Below, piece by piece: positions 8,957 through 17,830 of a DNA stretch of 44,374 nt. Within the stretch, counting starts at the first letter, position 1. Every line of letters starts with the position of its first letter. The stretch is from Desulforhopalus sp. IMCC35007 (lineage in GTDB: Bacteria > Desulfobacterota > Desulfobulbia > Desulfobulbales > Desulfocapsaceae). The position numbers and the translations under genes are program-made. The notes beneath the pieces are model-generated. The model was not told where the DNA came from and made no database searches. It saw only the letters and a list, made by a program, of their open reading frames with translations. The stretch spans positions 1 through 44,374 of the forward strand of contig NZ_SWCN01000031.1 in the NCBI RefSeq assembly GCF_005116575.1, in the 5' to 3' direction.

Positions 8957-9314
8957 AATTATCCGTATTTCGATATCTCTTCGACACTGTTTTTAATCAG
9001 ATCTATTTCCCATGGAATACAGACAATCCAAGACTAGTAGGATTTACCTGTACAGAAAGATCAACATGAGCTTTTTGGGGGCTGATGATTTACACTTCCA
9101 GGCATCACGAGTCAAGTGTAACCTCAGGTCAGATTCTGCACGTTTGAACCAATAAAACGTAGCACCTGCCAAGGGGAGAACAATTCAACCGTTTGCCTGA
9201 ATTATATGCTTTTTAGATGTTTTATCATAGCTTTTTTAGTGGAATAATCGGTCGCCAATATATCAATAAAATAATACTAAACTTATGCCTTCACATGGAG
9301 GGAGACTCTCTCCG
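8957..9314. other. Intergenic stretch, no gene recognised
   Basis: The 358 bp between two minus-strand genes is AT-rich and should contain the sensor-kinase promoter. I see only a weak hairpin (ggagggagactctctcc, 9297-9313) close to the end of the RhuM-Fic gene and no convincing reading frame. Confidence 0.4.
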
Positions 9315-10295
9315 CTAATCACCTGAAAGGAGGTTGACGATCAAGTGGATCAATACATTTCGCTGGCCAGGGTCACTCGCAGCCGTCAGTAGCGTTAAGG
9401 CAACCAGTGCCTTATTATCAAATGTATTAATGCTGAGCCGCCCGTTTATCTTTAGAAACAGAAGAAAAAGAAAAGAACCGATCCGCTTATTACCGTCTGT
9501 AAAAGGATGGTCTTTAATCAAAAAGTAAAGAAGATTGGCCGCCTTCTCCTCAGTACTTGGATAGAGATCCTGCCCGCCAAAGGTCTGGTGGATTGCTCCG
9601 ATGATCCCGGCAAGGCCATTATTACGCTCATTACCAAAGAGATCGGTCGCCCCCCCCTTGGTAAGTAACTCCTTTTTCAGGGAAGTGATAGCTGTTCTTA
9701 CACCATCAAGATCAAGAATTTCACCTGAGACCTGTTTGATACCTGGAGACGGCAGATTATCTTCGTCATACTGCAATAACAGCTGCCAGGTTTTGGCGTA
9801 CTGATTAACGATGCTCAGTACCGAAAGGCCCTCATCACTGACGAGTTTCTGGTCTTCCAGAGTATTCGTCAGCAATGCTAGAACCTGTTGCACTTCATGG
9901 ATACCTTTTTCCGCCAGTCGACGCTGGCTGAGGGTATAGCCTTTGACGAGATGGTCTTTGAGTATGGAAGTCGCCCAGATACGGAACTGGGTACCGCGCT
10001 TTGAATTGACTCTGTAGCCTACCGAGATTATGGCATCAAGATTGAAATATTCAACATTATAAGTTTTCCCATCAGCAGCAGTTGTTGCATTTTTTGCAAC
10101 AACTGCTTCCTTTGTTAATTCACCAGTCTCAAAGATATTTCTGAGATGCCTTGATATTACAGACTTATCTCTATCAAATACCTCTGACATTTGGTTTAAG
10201 GTCAACCAGACCGTTTCGCCTGCGAGACGGACATCTATCGATTGCTGGCCGTCATCTGCCTGGTACAATATTATATTACCGCGATCTGGTTGCAT
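9315..10295 (-). CDS. RhuM-Fic/DOC family protein
   Basis: The 326-aa protein has a RhuM/KilA-N-like N-terminal domain (about residues 10-160: VWLTLNQMSEVFDRDKSVIS, AISVGYRVNSKRGTQFRIWA) and a C-terminal Fic domain with the full active-site motif HPFTDGNKRIG. Fic domains usually transfer AMP from ATP to hydroxyl side chains of target proteins, and many act as toxins. No antitoxin with the inhibitory S/TxxxE/DG helix is visible next to it. The DNA-binding-like N-terminal half suggests the protein could regulate itself. Such genes are commonly found in genomic islands, and this one borders a stretch of gene remnants. ATG 10295 has a weak ribosome-binding site. Confidence 0.85.
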   Translation of the reverse strand: MQPDRGNIILYQADDGQQSIDVRLAGETVWLTLNQMSEVFDRDKSVISRHLRNIFETGELTKEAVVAKNATTAADGKTYNVEYFNLDAIISVGYRVNSKRGTQFRIWATSILKDHLVKGYTLSQRRLAEKGIHEVQQVLALLTNTLEDQKLVSDEGLSVLSIVNQYAKTWQLLLQYDEDNLPSPGIKQVSGEILDLDGVRTAITSLKKELLTKGGATDLFGNERNNGLAGIIGAIHQTFGGQDLYPSTEEKAANLLYFLIKDHPFTDGNKRIGSFLFLLFLKINGRLSINTFDNKALVALTLLTAASDPGQRNVLIHLIVNLLSGD

Positions 10296-10375
10296 ATTTT
10301 TATATTATCTATCTTATTTTTTGTTGCTGCAGTGTAAAATATCACCCCTCACCTGACTATTGGCAAGGAAATTAG

Positions 10376-10650
10376 GAAATCAGAGGATGTCAACATCAGG
10401 AGAAAGACATACATCTCAATCTTCTGGCGGAAACCACTCTCCTCAGAATCCTTATTGAAAGTATCACATTTCTTGGCATGGTTCTACCTGTTCGTTCCGT
10501 CCCCATATTTACTGAATTGTTCAGGGAGGATGCACTTGGTGCACAGCTGGCTAAATTAGTTGTACCGTTTTTTCCACAACCAATCTGGTTGTAGTCGTTG
10601 ATGACAGATTTATCGGGGTTCAACGAAACAACCAGGAGGTGGTCCACTAG
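10376..10650 (+). pseudogene. Possible frameshifted gene remnant
   Basis: One plus-strand frame is open from 10376 to TAG 10592 and encodes a protein-like stretch (LNLLAETTLLRILIES... ELFREDALGAQLAKLVV). A second frame continues sensibly from the T-run near 10577-10583 with TTNLVVVVDDRFIGVQRNN to TAG 10650. Joining the two at the homopolymer gives about 90 residues without an obvious start or a family I recognise. The antisense frame over the same DNA has no ribosome-binding site and a less protein-like composition. It could be a decayed gene, a real programmed shift or a base-call error. Confidence 0.35.
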
Positions 10651-10916
10651 CAGCATCGGAACAAATTCAATCGTCCTCAACAATACCGAAAGCGTTGTAT
10701 GGTGAGTATATCATGATCCATCAGCTGAGACGAGAAACTCAGCAGGCCGAGATAATACGAAGAATTACGGCTGAGGTTGTCATCAGCTTGGCTGAAGTTT
10801 GGAAACAAGTCTTTCTCTGTAGCAAAAACAATAGGTTCGTTATCGTTGTGCGGCCTGTCTCCCCATCTCTCGATATTTACTGCAAAGCAGGAGCCACAGA
10901 GAGGAAGCCACCTGCT

Positions 10917-11330
10917 CTATGTCACATCAACAACAAAGAACTTTTCAAAGTCTTCATCCTTGATGGAGTTGTCCTGCCTGTTCAGGCCGCTCTTTTTGCC
11001 ACAACAAACATCAGGAGCCTGGTTTGATCTCTCCACATCCTTCTGATCAGCCGACATATCCAATTGCAGTCGATCGCTCACACACTCATCGACAAACTCT
11101 TTCAATGCTATTTTTACTATGGTGTGAAACTGGTCGACTGTTTTCTCTGAGCGGATTGCCAGGGGCAAACGGTTGATAAAATATTGTATCAGATCAGGTG
11201 ATGGCGATGAGTAATCCTCAAAGAGGATAGCCTTGACCGCTGCAATATACTGCGAGGCAGCAGATGGAGTCAAAGCTTGACTCTGATCAGTGGAATCTTT
11301 TAACAGCTTTTTCGACGTGATAAGATCCAT
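10917..11330 (-). CDS. Hypothetical protein
   Basis: The 137-aa product is soluble and mostly helical in its first 90 residues (DLIQYFINRLPLAIRSEKTV, FHTIVKIALKEFVDE), with a hydrophilic tail and no signal peptide. I do not recognise a family. The coding assignment rests on a strong AAGGAGGG Shine-Dalgarno sequence shortly upstream of ATG 11330 and a coherent amino-acid composition. A plus-strand frame across 10695-11027 overlaps its 3' end; the minus frame is favoured because of its ribosome-binding site. It lies alone in the accessory stretch between the RhuM-Fic gene and the VWA gene. Confidence 0.6.
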   Translation of the reverse strand: MDLITSKKLLKDSTDQSQALTPSAASQYIAAVKAILFEDYSSPSPDLIQYFINRLPLAIRSEKTVDQFHTIVKIALKEFVDECVSDRLQLDMSADQKDVERSNQAPDVCCGKKSGLNRQDNSIKDEDFEKFFVVDVT

Positions 11331-11959
11331 AGGGAACCCTCCTTTGTCTGGTTACCTGAAAAATCCGAGCAGTACGTACGACAGTATATGTCACTCCCAT
11401 AACAATTAACGCAAAAATTCAGCCTTTAAAAGGGGAAACTACGATCAGAGGCCTGGAGTCGGCCTCCCTTGTGAATCAAGACACAACACCACCTCGCCCT
11501 GTCAGGCGTGCAGGAGCCGCCTCTCTCGAAATTGCAGGTAGATCTTGCCCTCTTGCCAGAATAATAATACGTTAGGAAATATCGTTAAATGTATGGGGCA
11601 TCAGCGGATTTTATTACACGACATCAGTCGTGGCAAAAAGGGAGCAGTAATAAAAATGAGTTCCTCTACACCACGATATTACAAAAAAACACTGCAAAGG
11701 AGGCACTGCCTATTACCTGCTTCCCTGCTTGATTAAGGCCATTGTCTTCTGCTGCTATCTTCAGCACCCGTACAGGGCTGATTTGACGACATTTTCACGA
11801 AACAGGTGAATCTCTCCTCGGCTACATTTTGCCCTTTATGATTCACTGTTTATATTAGATACACGATCTGTGTTTTCACAGAGTGGTCGTTATTTCGACC
11901 TGTAATTTTATATGTTTTTTACGCCATTTCGATTTATTAACTGACAAGTAACTCAAAGT
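11331..11959. other. Long intergenic stretch with no supported gene
   Basis: About 630 bp separate the divergently oriented hypothetical gene and the VWA gene. Short frames exist (for example ATG 11589 to TGA 11726, 45 residues) but none has a convincing ribosome-binding site plus protein-like composition. The last 100 bp must contain the promoter for the VWA/J-domain pair. Confidence 0.4.
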
Positions 11960-12673
11960 ATGAAAGATAAAGACCTTACTTCCACTGCAAACAGCGGCAA
12001 AGCACTTGGAGAAAAATCATCTTCGACTGAAATAGCCTCATTTCTCAAGGCGGTCAGTAATGCAAGTCTTGCCAAGAGCGGACGACTGCTGTTCACACTC
12101 GATGCAACCAACAGTCGGCAGCCAACCTGGGACAGGGCTATGGACATTCAGGCTGCAATGTTCGATGCCGTAACCAAGGCCGGAGGCTTATCGGTGCAAC
12201 TCGTTTATTTTCGAGGTTTTGACGAATGTCGTGCCTCCAAATGGGTTATTAATGCCGCTGCGCTCCGAAACCTGATGCTCAACATTAAATGTCGAGGTGG
12301 CCATACACAGATTGCGAAAATCCTCAATCACGCCTATCGTGAGACAACCAGAGAGAAAGTCGCGGCACTTGTTTTTATCGGTGATGCAATTGAAGAAAGT
12401 ATCGATTCTCTCTGCCAGAAAGCAGGTGAACTTGGTTTAAAAGGAGTACGCTGTTTCTTTTTCCAGGAAGGACATGATGGTACAGCTGAAAATGGCTTTC
12501 GTGAGATGGCGAGGCTCACAGGAGGTGCCTATTTTCGGCTTGGACCAGATTCGGCTAAAGAACTAGCCGAACTGCTTGGAGCAGTGGCAATATATGCACA
12601 AGGTGGTATAAAAGCCCTGTCAAACAGCGATAAACACAAGGCAAGGTTACTCCTGCAGCAGATGGAGCAATAA
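11960..12673 (+). CDS. VWA-domain-like protein
   Basis: This 237-aa cytosolic protein has a von Willebrand A-type Rossmann core. The first strand reads LLFTLDATNSRQPTWDRAM; it keeps D-A-T-N-S in place of the canonical DxSxS metal-binding motif. A later strand carries VAALVFIGDAIEES with an acidic residue at the usual metal-coordinating position, and the final part (GFREMARLTGGAYFRLGPDS) is typical of VWA C-termini. The altered first motif leaves metal binding uncertain. It is followed 29 bp downstream by a membrane J-domain protein, a pairing I recall from alphaproteobacteria, suggesting a shared chaperone-like or assembly role; that is inference. Confidence 0.75.
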   Translation: MKDKDLTSTANSGKALGEKSSSTEIASFLKAVSNASLAKSGRLLFTLDATNSRQPTWDRAMDIQAAMFDAVTKAGGLSVQLVYFRGFDECRASKWVINAAALRNLMLNIKCRGGHTQIAKILNHAYRETTREKVAALVFIGDAIEESIDSLCQKAGELGLKGVRCFFFQEGHDGTAENGFREMARLTGGAYFRLGPDSAKELAELLGAVAIYAQGGIKALSNSDKHKARLLLQQMEQ

Positions 12674-12702
12674 GTTTTTACCTTTTTTGTCTGGATAGGT
12701 GA

Positions 12703-13383
12703 ATGGGATTGTATATTATTTTATTTTTATTCATGGTGCTCCTGCTGTTCTGGCTGATCCTCACCCAGCCAGCCAAGAAGAGCGCCGCCTTTTTAACAAA
12801 CATGGGGCCCCTGATTCTCATAACGACTGGAGCGATATTGACCCTGTTCAGGCGTGGTGTGGTTGGAATGCCTCTCATGTTTTTAGGCCTTTCCTGGTGG
12901 CGGCGCAATCGGTCGAGACGCCCCGTCGATCACCCCGGCGGACAAAAATCAACTGTCCGCTCAACATACCTTGAGATGGAACTTGACCATGATACAGGTG
13001 AGATCGACGGCAAAGTGCTGGCCGGTCGCCAGCAGGGAGCCCGGCTCTCAGCAATGAAAGAGGCCGACCTGTTCATGCTGTATCAGGAAATCAGTTCAGA
13101 TGCAGACAGTGCCTCCCTGCTTGCTTCATTTCTCGATCGTTATCACCCCAATTGGCGCGATGATGTTGATCCTGATTCGGCCAGGCAGGAAAATGACACC
13201 TCTGGACTGAAAAACATGAGCAAACAGGAGGCCTACCAGATTCTTGGTCTGGAGCCCGGCGCAACCAGAGAGGAAATCCATCAGGCCTGGCGGCGACTCA
13301 TAAAAGGAGTACACCCCGACCACGGAGGCTCCGCATTTTTAACCGCCAAGATAAATGCGGCCAAGGACGTCCTTCTTGACTAA
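12703..13383 (+). CDS. Membrane-anchored J-domain protein, Pam18/Tim14-like
   Basis: The 226-aa protein starts with one or two hydrophobic segments (about residues 2-20 and 28-60), then a charged linker and a C-terminal J domain (about 172-226) with the invariant HPD tripeptide in IKGVHPDHGG. The end of the domain, GGSAFLTAKINAAKDVLL, closely recalls the mitochondrial import motor subunit Pam18/Tim14, which has GGS..L..KINEAK. J domains stimulate Hsp70 ATPase, so this protein would recruit DnaK to the inner-membrane surface. Start ATG 12703 has a modest AGGTG upstream. Probably co-transcribed with the VWA gene. Confidence 0.8.
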   Translation: MGLYIILFLFMVLLLFWLILTQPAKKSAAFLTNMGPLILITTGAILTLFRRGVVGMPLMFLGLSWWRRNRSRRPVDHPGGQKSTVRSTYLEMELDHDTGEIDGKVLAGRQQGARLSAMKEADLFMLYQEISSDADSASLLASFLDRYHPNWRDDVDPDSARQENDTSGLKNMSKQEAYQILGLEPGATREEIHQAWRRLIKGVHPDHGGSAFLTAKINAAKDVLLD

Positions 13384-13529
13384 ACCCCAGAACATCAGTA
13401 GATGCTCTGCAAAAGGCAATACAAAGGGTAGTGCATCAAAGCTTCCCCCATGGCTCCATTAATTTTTCCTTAAAAACAATGTAAAACCAGTCTTACAATC
13501 AAATAACGTAAGAGATATATAGAGGCAAA

Positions 13530-14363
13530 ATGGTACAGATAGGCAAGATAAACCGGCTCTTGATAAAAGAGATTTATGAAAATGGCATTCTCTTATCGGG
13601 CGGTGAGGCCGGTGATGTTCTTTTAAAAAGCACACCGTCTGGCAAAAGATATCTGAAAGATGACACCATAGATGTCTTTGTTTATGTCGATAAACAACAA
13701 CAGCTGATGGCAACGGTTCACAGACCAACGGTTCTGGTTGGAGAATGTGCCACTCTCACCGTCGTTTCAACGTCTCCGGCTGGTGCTTTTCTTGGATGGG
13801 GGCTTGAAGACGATCTTTTTGTACCAAAAGGTGAGCAGCAAAACAGTATGAGAAAAGGCAATGCCTATGTTGTTTATGTGTATCTGAGTGAAAAGACACA
13901 CCGCATTACAGCCTCGTCGAAACTTGATAAATTTCTTGGTCGCAGGCTTCCTGAATTTAAGGAGGGCGACAAGGTCGATCTGCTTGTTTATGCACACACA
14001 GATCTTGGTTACAGCGCCGTTGTCAATGGCTCTCATATAGGTGTGATTTACAGCAATGAAGTCTTTCAAAAAATTGCCATAGGCCAGCGACTTGAAGGTT
14101 ACGTCAAGAAAATACGTGATGATCTGAAAATTGATCTGCGCCTGCAGCCGAGAGGGTATCAGCAGGTTGATGACATATCCCAGGACATCCTTGAGACACT
14201 GAAAAAAAATGATGGCAGCGTCGCCCTCAGCGATAAAAGCCCACCGGAAGAGATCTACACCACATTTGGCGTCAGTAAAAAAACCTTTAAAAAAGCAGTG
14301 GGATCCCTCTACAAACAGAAACTGATACAAATCAGTTCAGATGGTATCAAACTCGTCAGTTAA
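13530..14363 (+). CDS. CvfB/YitL-like S1-domain RNA-binding protein
   Basis: The 277-aa protein shows the CvfB layout: successive S1/OB-like modules, including an N-terminal GKINRLLIKEIYENGILL with DVLLK, a middle module with GAFLGWGLEDDLFVPKGEQ, and a third with YSAVVNGSHIGVIYSNEVFQ, followed by a winged-helix end (about 210-277; PPEEIYTTFGVSKKTFKKAV). In Firmicutes the family affects expression of virulence genes through RNA binding; the role here is unknown. AGAGGC lies just ahead of ATG 13530. It converges with the HD-GYP gene at its 3' end. Confidence 0.85.
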   Translation: MVQIGKINRLLIKEIYENGILLSGGEAGDVLLKSTPSGKRYLKDDTIDVFVYVDKQQQLMATVHRPTVLVGECATLTVVSTSPAGAFLGWGLEDDLFVPKGEQQNSMRKGNAYVVYVYLSEKTHRITASSKLDKFLGRRLPEFKEGDKVDLLVYAHTDLGYSAVVNGSHIGVIYSNEVFQKIAIGQRLEGYVKKIRDDLKIDLRLQPRGYQQVDDISQDILETLKKNDGSVALSDKSPPEEIYTTFGVSKKTFKKAVGSLYKQKLIQISSDGIKLVS

Positions 14364-14437
14364 AGAACGGAATTGATCTTTGATGCAGAACGGCCACACT
14401 GATTGAGTCTGAAAGTAAGGCAGATCTTAAAAGACTG

Positions 14438-16495
14438 TCACTCCTCTTCCTTCAATAAGGCCTCACGTTGACTTTCAGAATCGGAAAAATCAAGGGCAAT
14501 CTGTATAAAACGCTCTTCAATCGCCAGAAAGGCATCAACCACATCGGGATCAAAATGAGACCCACGACCATTCATGATGATGGTTCGGGATGTCTTATGA
14601 CTAAAGGCCTTTTTATATACCCGTTCACTGATAAGGGCGTCGTAAACGTCTGCCAGGGCCATTAACCTTGCGGGAAGTGGTATCTCCTCTCCGACCAGCC
14701 CCTCAGGGTAGCCGGAGCCATCCCATTTTTCCTGATGAAAATTCGCAATTTCCCGGGCTATCTGAACAAACGGGGTACTGCCGATTTTCCTCTCAATCCC
14801 TTTAAAAACCTCTGCACCAAACTCCGCATGTCGTTTCATGTCCACAAACTCATCGTCAGTCAGTCTGCCCGGTTTGAGTAAGATATTATCAGCTATTCCT
14901 ATTTTACCGATATCATGGAGAGGAGCGGCCTTAAACATGACATCAATAATCACGTCATTGAGTTGATCCGCATATTTTTTCCTGGCGGACAAATACGTTG
15001 CCAACTCTTTTACATAATGCTGGGTTCTTCGAATATGACCGCCAGTCTCAGGATCGCGGTATTCGGCAAGTGCGCAAAAACCGTCGATAGTGGCCTCCTG
15101 GCTTTCCTGGTACTGTTTTGTACGTTTTTTATTCGCGACCTTTTCCCGCCAGAACTTCAGGGTTGAAAGAAGAAAAAGATTCACAAGCATTGTCATGATT
15201 GCAGGCACTGCAGATATAATGATGCCCTGGTCATCCATGGCAAGTTGTGACCCGCTAAGGAGCACAACGGATGCACCAATTAATATGAGTGGTCCGACAA
15301 ATGGTTTCGTCCACATCATGAAAAAGTATAAGAACAAACCAGCAAAAAAGGCAGTAACAGCTTCAAGGAGATTTGCCCAATAATGCCTGAGTAGAAAGTC
15401 TCCCTGAAGAATATTGTCAGCTATGACGGTATGGATCTCCACCCCAGGCATCACTGCGTCAAAGGGAGTGGAACGAATATCATTGAGACCTATAGCTGAA
15501 GAACCTATGAATACAATTTTGTCCCTGAAAAGACCTTTATCAACATTCTCATTGAGGATTGACTGTGCTGAAATATAGGGATAGGTGCGGCTAGGCCCAC
15601 GGAATCGCAGATACATTTGCCCTGAGTTGTCCAGTTGGATATTTTTCTGGGGCATCTTCAGGAGAAACCCATCCTCTTGCTGCTCGACGATAAGTTGATT
15701 CTTGCCCATGGCGGTGAGGATTGTTTCAAGGGCAAGAGCGGGATAGATGTTTTCTTTATAGGAAAGTAACAGGGGAATCTTGCGAAAAACCCCATCATCA
15801 TCGGGCCGGGCATTATAAAAACCCGTTGTAGCGGCCTTGGCAAGAATCTCAATATTACAGGTGGCTCCTTGAGCGTTTAACAGTCTACTGATAAAGGTGT
15901 TTCTCTCCCCTTTGGAGACGATGGCAACATTGGGTGCTGGAAGATAACACTCTGATTCCTGCACATCTTTTTGGAAATGAAAATAATTTCCAAGAACTAC
16001 GGGGTTGTCGCGCAAAACATTCGCGAGAATCGCATCATTGTCCTGTAGGGCTTCAGGTATACCATCAAGGGACAGGGAAACCTGTAAATCCCGCTCAATG
16101 GCCTGTTGAAGATTTTTGGGAGAAGTCCTGTCGTGCTCTGGAAAAACCATGTCAAGAGCCACAGCCGCAACACCCCAGCTCTGCAGTTTTGCCAACAACA
16201 GGGCTATTCTATAGCGGGGCCAGGGCCATTGACCAAATTGGCCGAGACTTTGTTCATCAATATCGACGATCAAAAGGGAGGAGGATGGTGGCACCGTGTC
16301 TAATTTTTTGATTTGTATATCATAGACAATGGCCTTTATACGTTCTAGAAAGACCGGATTAGTGTAGGTAAAAGCACCTGCCAGAAGGGAAACAATAAAG
16401 CCGGTAAAGAGAATATAGCGATTCATTCGCCTGGAGGAATCTATTTCCAACTCCACCCAGGAACGTGGCTTTGCTCGAAACAATGACCTTAACAT
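14438..16495 (-). CDS. CHASE2 sensor - HD-GYP cyclic-di-GMP phosphodiesterase
   Basis: The 685-aa inner-membrane protein has one N-terminal TM (about 29-48), an extracytoplasmic CHASE2 domain (about 50-345: LLIVDIDEQSLGQFGQWPWP, DKIVFIGSSAIGLNDI), three closely spaced TM helices (about 360-450) and a cytoplasmic HD-GYP domain. The catalytic residues are intact: HDIGKIG, HAEFG, HQEKWDGSGYP and ALADVYDAL. It should hydrolyse c-di-GMP under control of an external signal. It begins 1 bp after the OmpA-like stop codon, so it is co-translated with the FecR and OmpA-like genes; CHASE2 proteins are often encoded with FecR-domain partners. A diguanylate cyclase lies just upstream on the same strand. 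Confidence 0.93.
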   Translation of the reverse strand: MLRSLFRAKPRSWVELEIDSSRRMNRYILFTGFIVSLLAGAFTYTNPVFLERIKAIVYDIQIKKLDTVPPSSSLLIVDIDEQSLGQFGQWPWPRYRIALLLAKLQSWGVAAVALDMVFPEHDRTSPKNLQQAIERDLQVSLSLDGIPEALQDNDAILANVLRDNPVVLGNYFHFQKDVQESECYLPAPNVAIVSKGERNTFISRLLNAQGATCNIEILAKAATTGFYNARPDDDGVFRKIPLLLSYKENIYPALALETILTAMGKNQLIVEQQEDGFLLKMPQKNIQLDNSGQMYLRFRGPSRTYPYISAQSILNENVDKGLFRDKIVFIGSSAIGLNDIRSTPFDAVMPGVEIHTVIADNILQGDFLLRHYWANLLEAVTAFFAGLFLYFFMMWTKPFVGPLILIGASVVLLSGSQLAMDDQGIIISAVPAIMTMLVNLFLLSTLKFWREKVANKKRTKQYQESQEATIDGFCALAEYRDPETGGHIRRTQHYVKELATYLSARKKYADQLNDVIIDVMFKAAPLHDIGKIGIADNILLKPGRLTDDEFVDMKRHAEFGAEVFKGIERKIGSTPFVQIAREIANFHQEKWDGSGYPEGLVGEEIPLPARLMALADVYDALISERVYKKAFSHKTSRTIIMNGRGSHFDPDVVDAFLAIEERFIQIALDFSDSESQREALLKEEE

Positions 16496-16496
16496 G

Positions 16497-17099
16497 CTAA
16501 CGAATCTCTAACTCGACCCGGCGATTGACACTTTCATCCACATTGTCGCCACTTTTCACCAGGGGATCACTTTCACCATATGAGATTGTCTCAATACATT
16601 CTGCGGCAACACCAGCAGCCACTAACATCGATTTTACCACCTCAGCTCTCTGGCTGGAAAGCCTTACATTATACTCTTCATCTCCAACAGAATCAGAATG
16701 ACCTATTGAGACTACATCACAGGATTTTTTAGCCTCAATCTTCTGCACCGCTAAACTGACTTTTCCAAGTGACTCTTCATTGAGTTCTACTGATCCGCTT
16801 TGAAAATAAAAAATGAACTGGCTGAGATATTCAGGTTCATTGCGCAGTGTCTCCTTGAGAGACTCCGGTAATGACTCCATGGTTATAATATCACTTCCGC
16901 GAGAAAGAATGGAGACGGGATAGGTGTTTATGCTCTCCATGGGCTTTTCCAGCAGGTGGCTGGATCCTATTTTAGGTGTAACGGTTACCTTACCCACAGC
17001 ACCATCTGGATCGGGGACAAGCACAACCATTGTTTTACTGCAGGCAGAGACGAATAACAGCAGGAAAAAGCAGAGACTCAGGATTCGAGACGAGATCAT
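16497..17099 (-). CDS. OmpA-like lipoprotein
   Basis: The 200-aa protein has a lipobox (LLFVSAC, Cys at about residue 19), a short unknown segment and a C-terminal OmpA-type peptidoglycan-binding domain (about 90-200) with FYFQSGSVELNEESL, IGHSDSVGDEEYNVRLSSQRA and YGESDPLVKSGDNVDESVNRRVELEI; the asparagine, serine and RR features of the family are present. I chose ATG 17099 because GGGGAG lies 5 nt upstream; the earlier ATG at 17111 precedes that Shine-Dalgarno sequence. It likely tethers to peptidoglycan and may help present an envelope signal to the CHASE2 protein encoded next to it. Confidence 0.88.
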   Translation of the reverse strand: MISSRILSLCFFLLLFVSACSKTMVVLVPDPDGAVGKVTVTPKIGSSHLLEKPMESINTYPVSILSRGSDIITMESLPESLKETLRNEPEYLSQFIFYFQSGSVELNEESLGKVSLAVQKIEAKKSCDVVSIGHSDSVGDEEYNVRLSSQRAEVVKSMLVAAGVAAECIETISYGESDPLVKSGDNVDESVNRRVELEIR

Positions 17100-17134
17100 A
17101 TGGCTCCCCATAGCTCAATTGTGTGTAACTGAAA

Positions 17135-17590
17135 TTAATCCACATTGATAAGAATTTTTGTTCCACGCAGCCCAAGATAAGCTGTAGGTGTCTCAATACG
17201 TACAGATTCAGGATTGATTCTGCCTATTGCCCCGGAAATATAGGAGGCTGCACCTTTTTTCATTTTTGAAATAAAGGAGGTCGATTTCTCAACAGGATTA
17301 AAAATATACTCAGAAACGGTGAATTCTGATGAGGGTCCAAGGGTAAGCATAGCCCCATCTCTGAAGATGATGCTCAAGTTGCCTGCTTTTCCCGTTTCCA
17401 GAATATCATTTGCGAATACCTCACTCCCAGCACGAGCGGCTATAACCGTGGTATCTCTTCGTATATCAGCTTCAGGTTGGGATGTTTTTATTTTTCCGAT
17501 ACGCTCAGTTTGGTTGGCCAGAGCGATTGAAACACCTACAATAAAGATGCAACACAGCTGCAACAACAACGATATTTTTAATTTTTCCAT
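17135..17590 (-). CDS. FecR-domain periplasmic protein
   Basis: The 151-aa product has a signal peptide (about 1-25, ending SIALA) and a FecR domain: AGSEVFANDILETGKAGNLS followed by IIFRDGAMLTLGPSSEFTVSEYIF, and the terminal ETPTAYLGLRGTKILI. It lacks the cytoplasmic anti-sigma helix and TM of true FecR, so it is a secreted sensor-type domain. ATG 17590 is preferred because GGAG is seven bases upstream; a start at 17617 would place this Shine-Dalgarno sequence inside the gene. First gene of the FecR - OmpA-like - CHASE2-HD-GYP operon. Confidence 0.85.
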   Translation of the reverse strand: MEKLKISLLLQLCCIFIVGVSIALANQTERIGKIKTSQPEADIRRDTTVIAARAGSEVFANDILETGKAGNLSIIFRDGAMLTLGPSSEFTVSEYIFNPVEKSTSFISKMKKGAASYISGAIGRINPESVRIETPTAYLGLRGTKILINVD

Positions 17591-17830
17591 AAATATCTCC
17601 ACTTTTGTTATGGCCAATCCAGACTCAACAGCACTTCGATACAGTATCTACACATAAACATTTATTCAGTTAGGTACAAGCTGTGAAAAGCCGAGAGATC
17701 AGGCAGGAAAGGAGCACTTCTCATGCTAGGATGGTAGAGCAGAGAGAGCCCTGCAAACAAGAGGAGATAAAACTGCACAGCACGGGGGACAAAAAACGTT
17801 ATCCGTTGATTGCAGTGGAAAAAGCACAGC

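Noticed and set aside
10396-10683. Minus-strand frame of 95 residues
   Set aside because: No ribosome-binding site, and the plus strand reads more like protein in two frames joined at a T-run.
10695-11027. Plus-strand frame of 110 residues
   Set aside because: It overlaps in antisense the end of the minus-strand gene at 10917-11330, which has a strong ribosome-binding site; the first part could be remnant coding DNA but cannot be shown.
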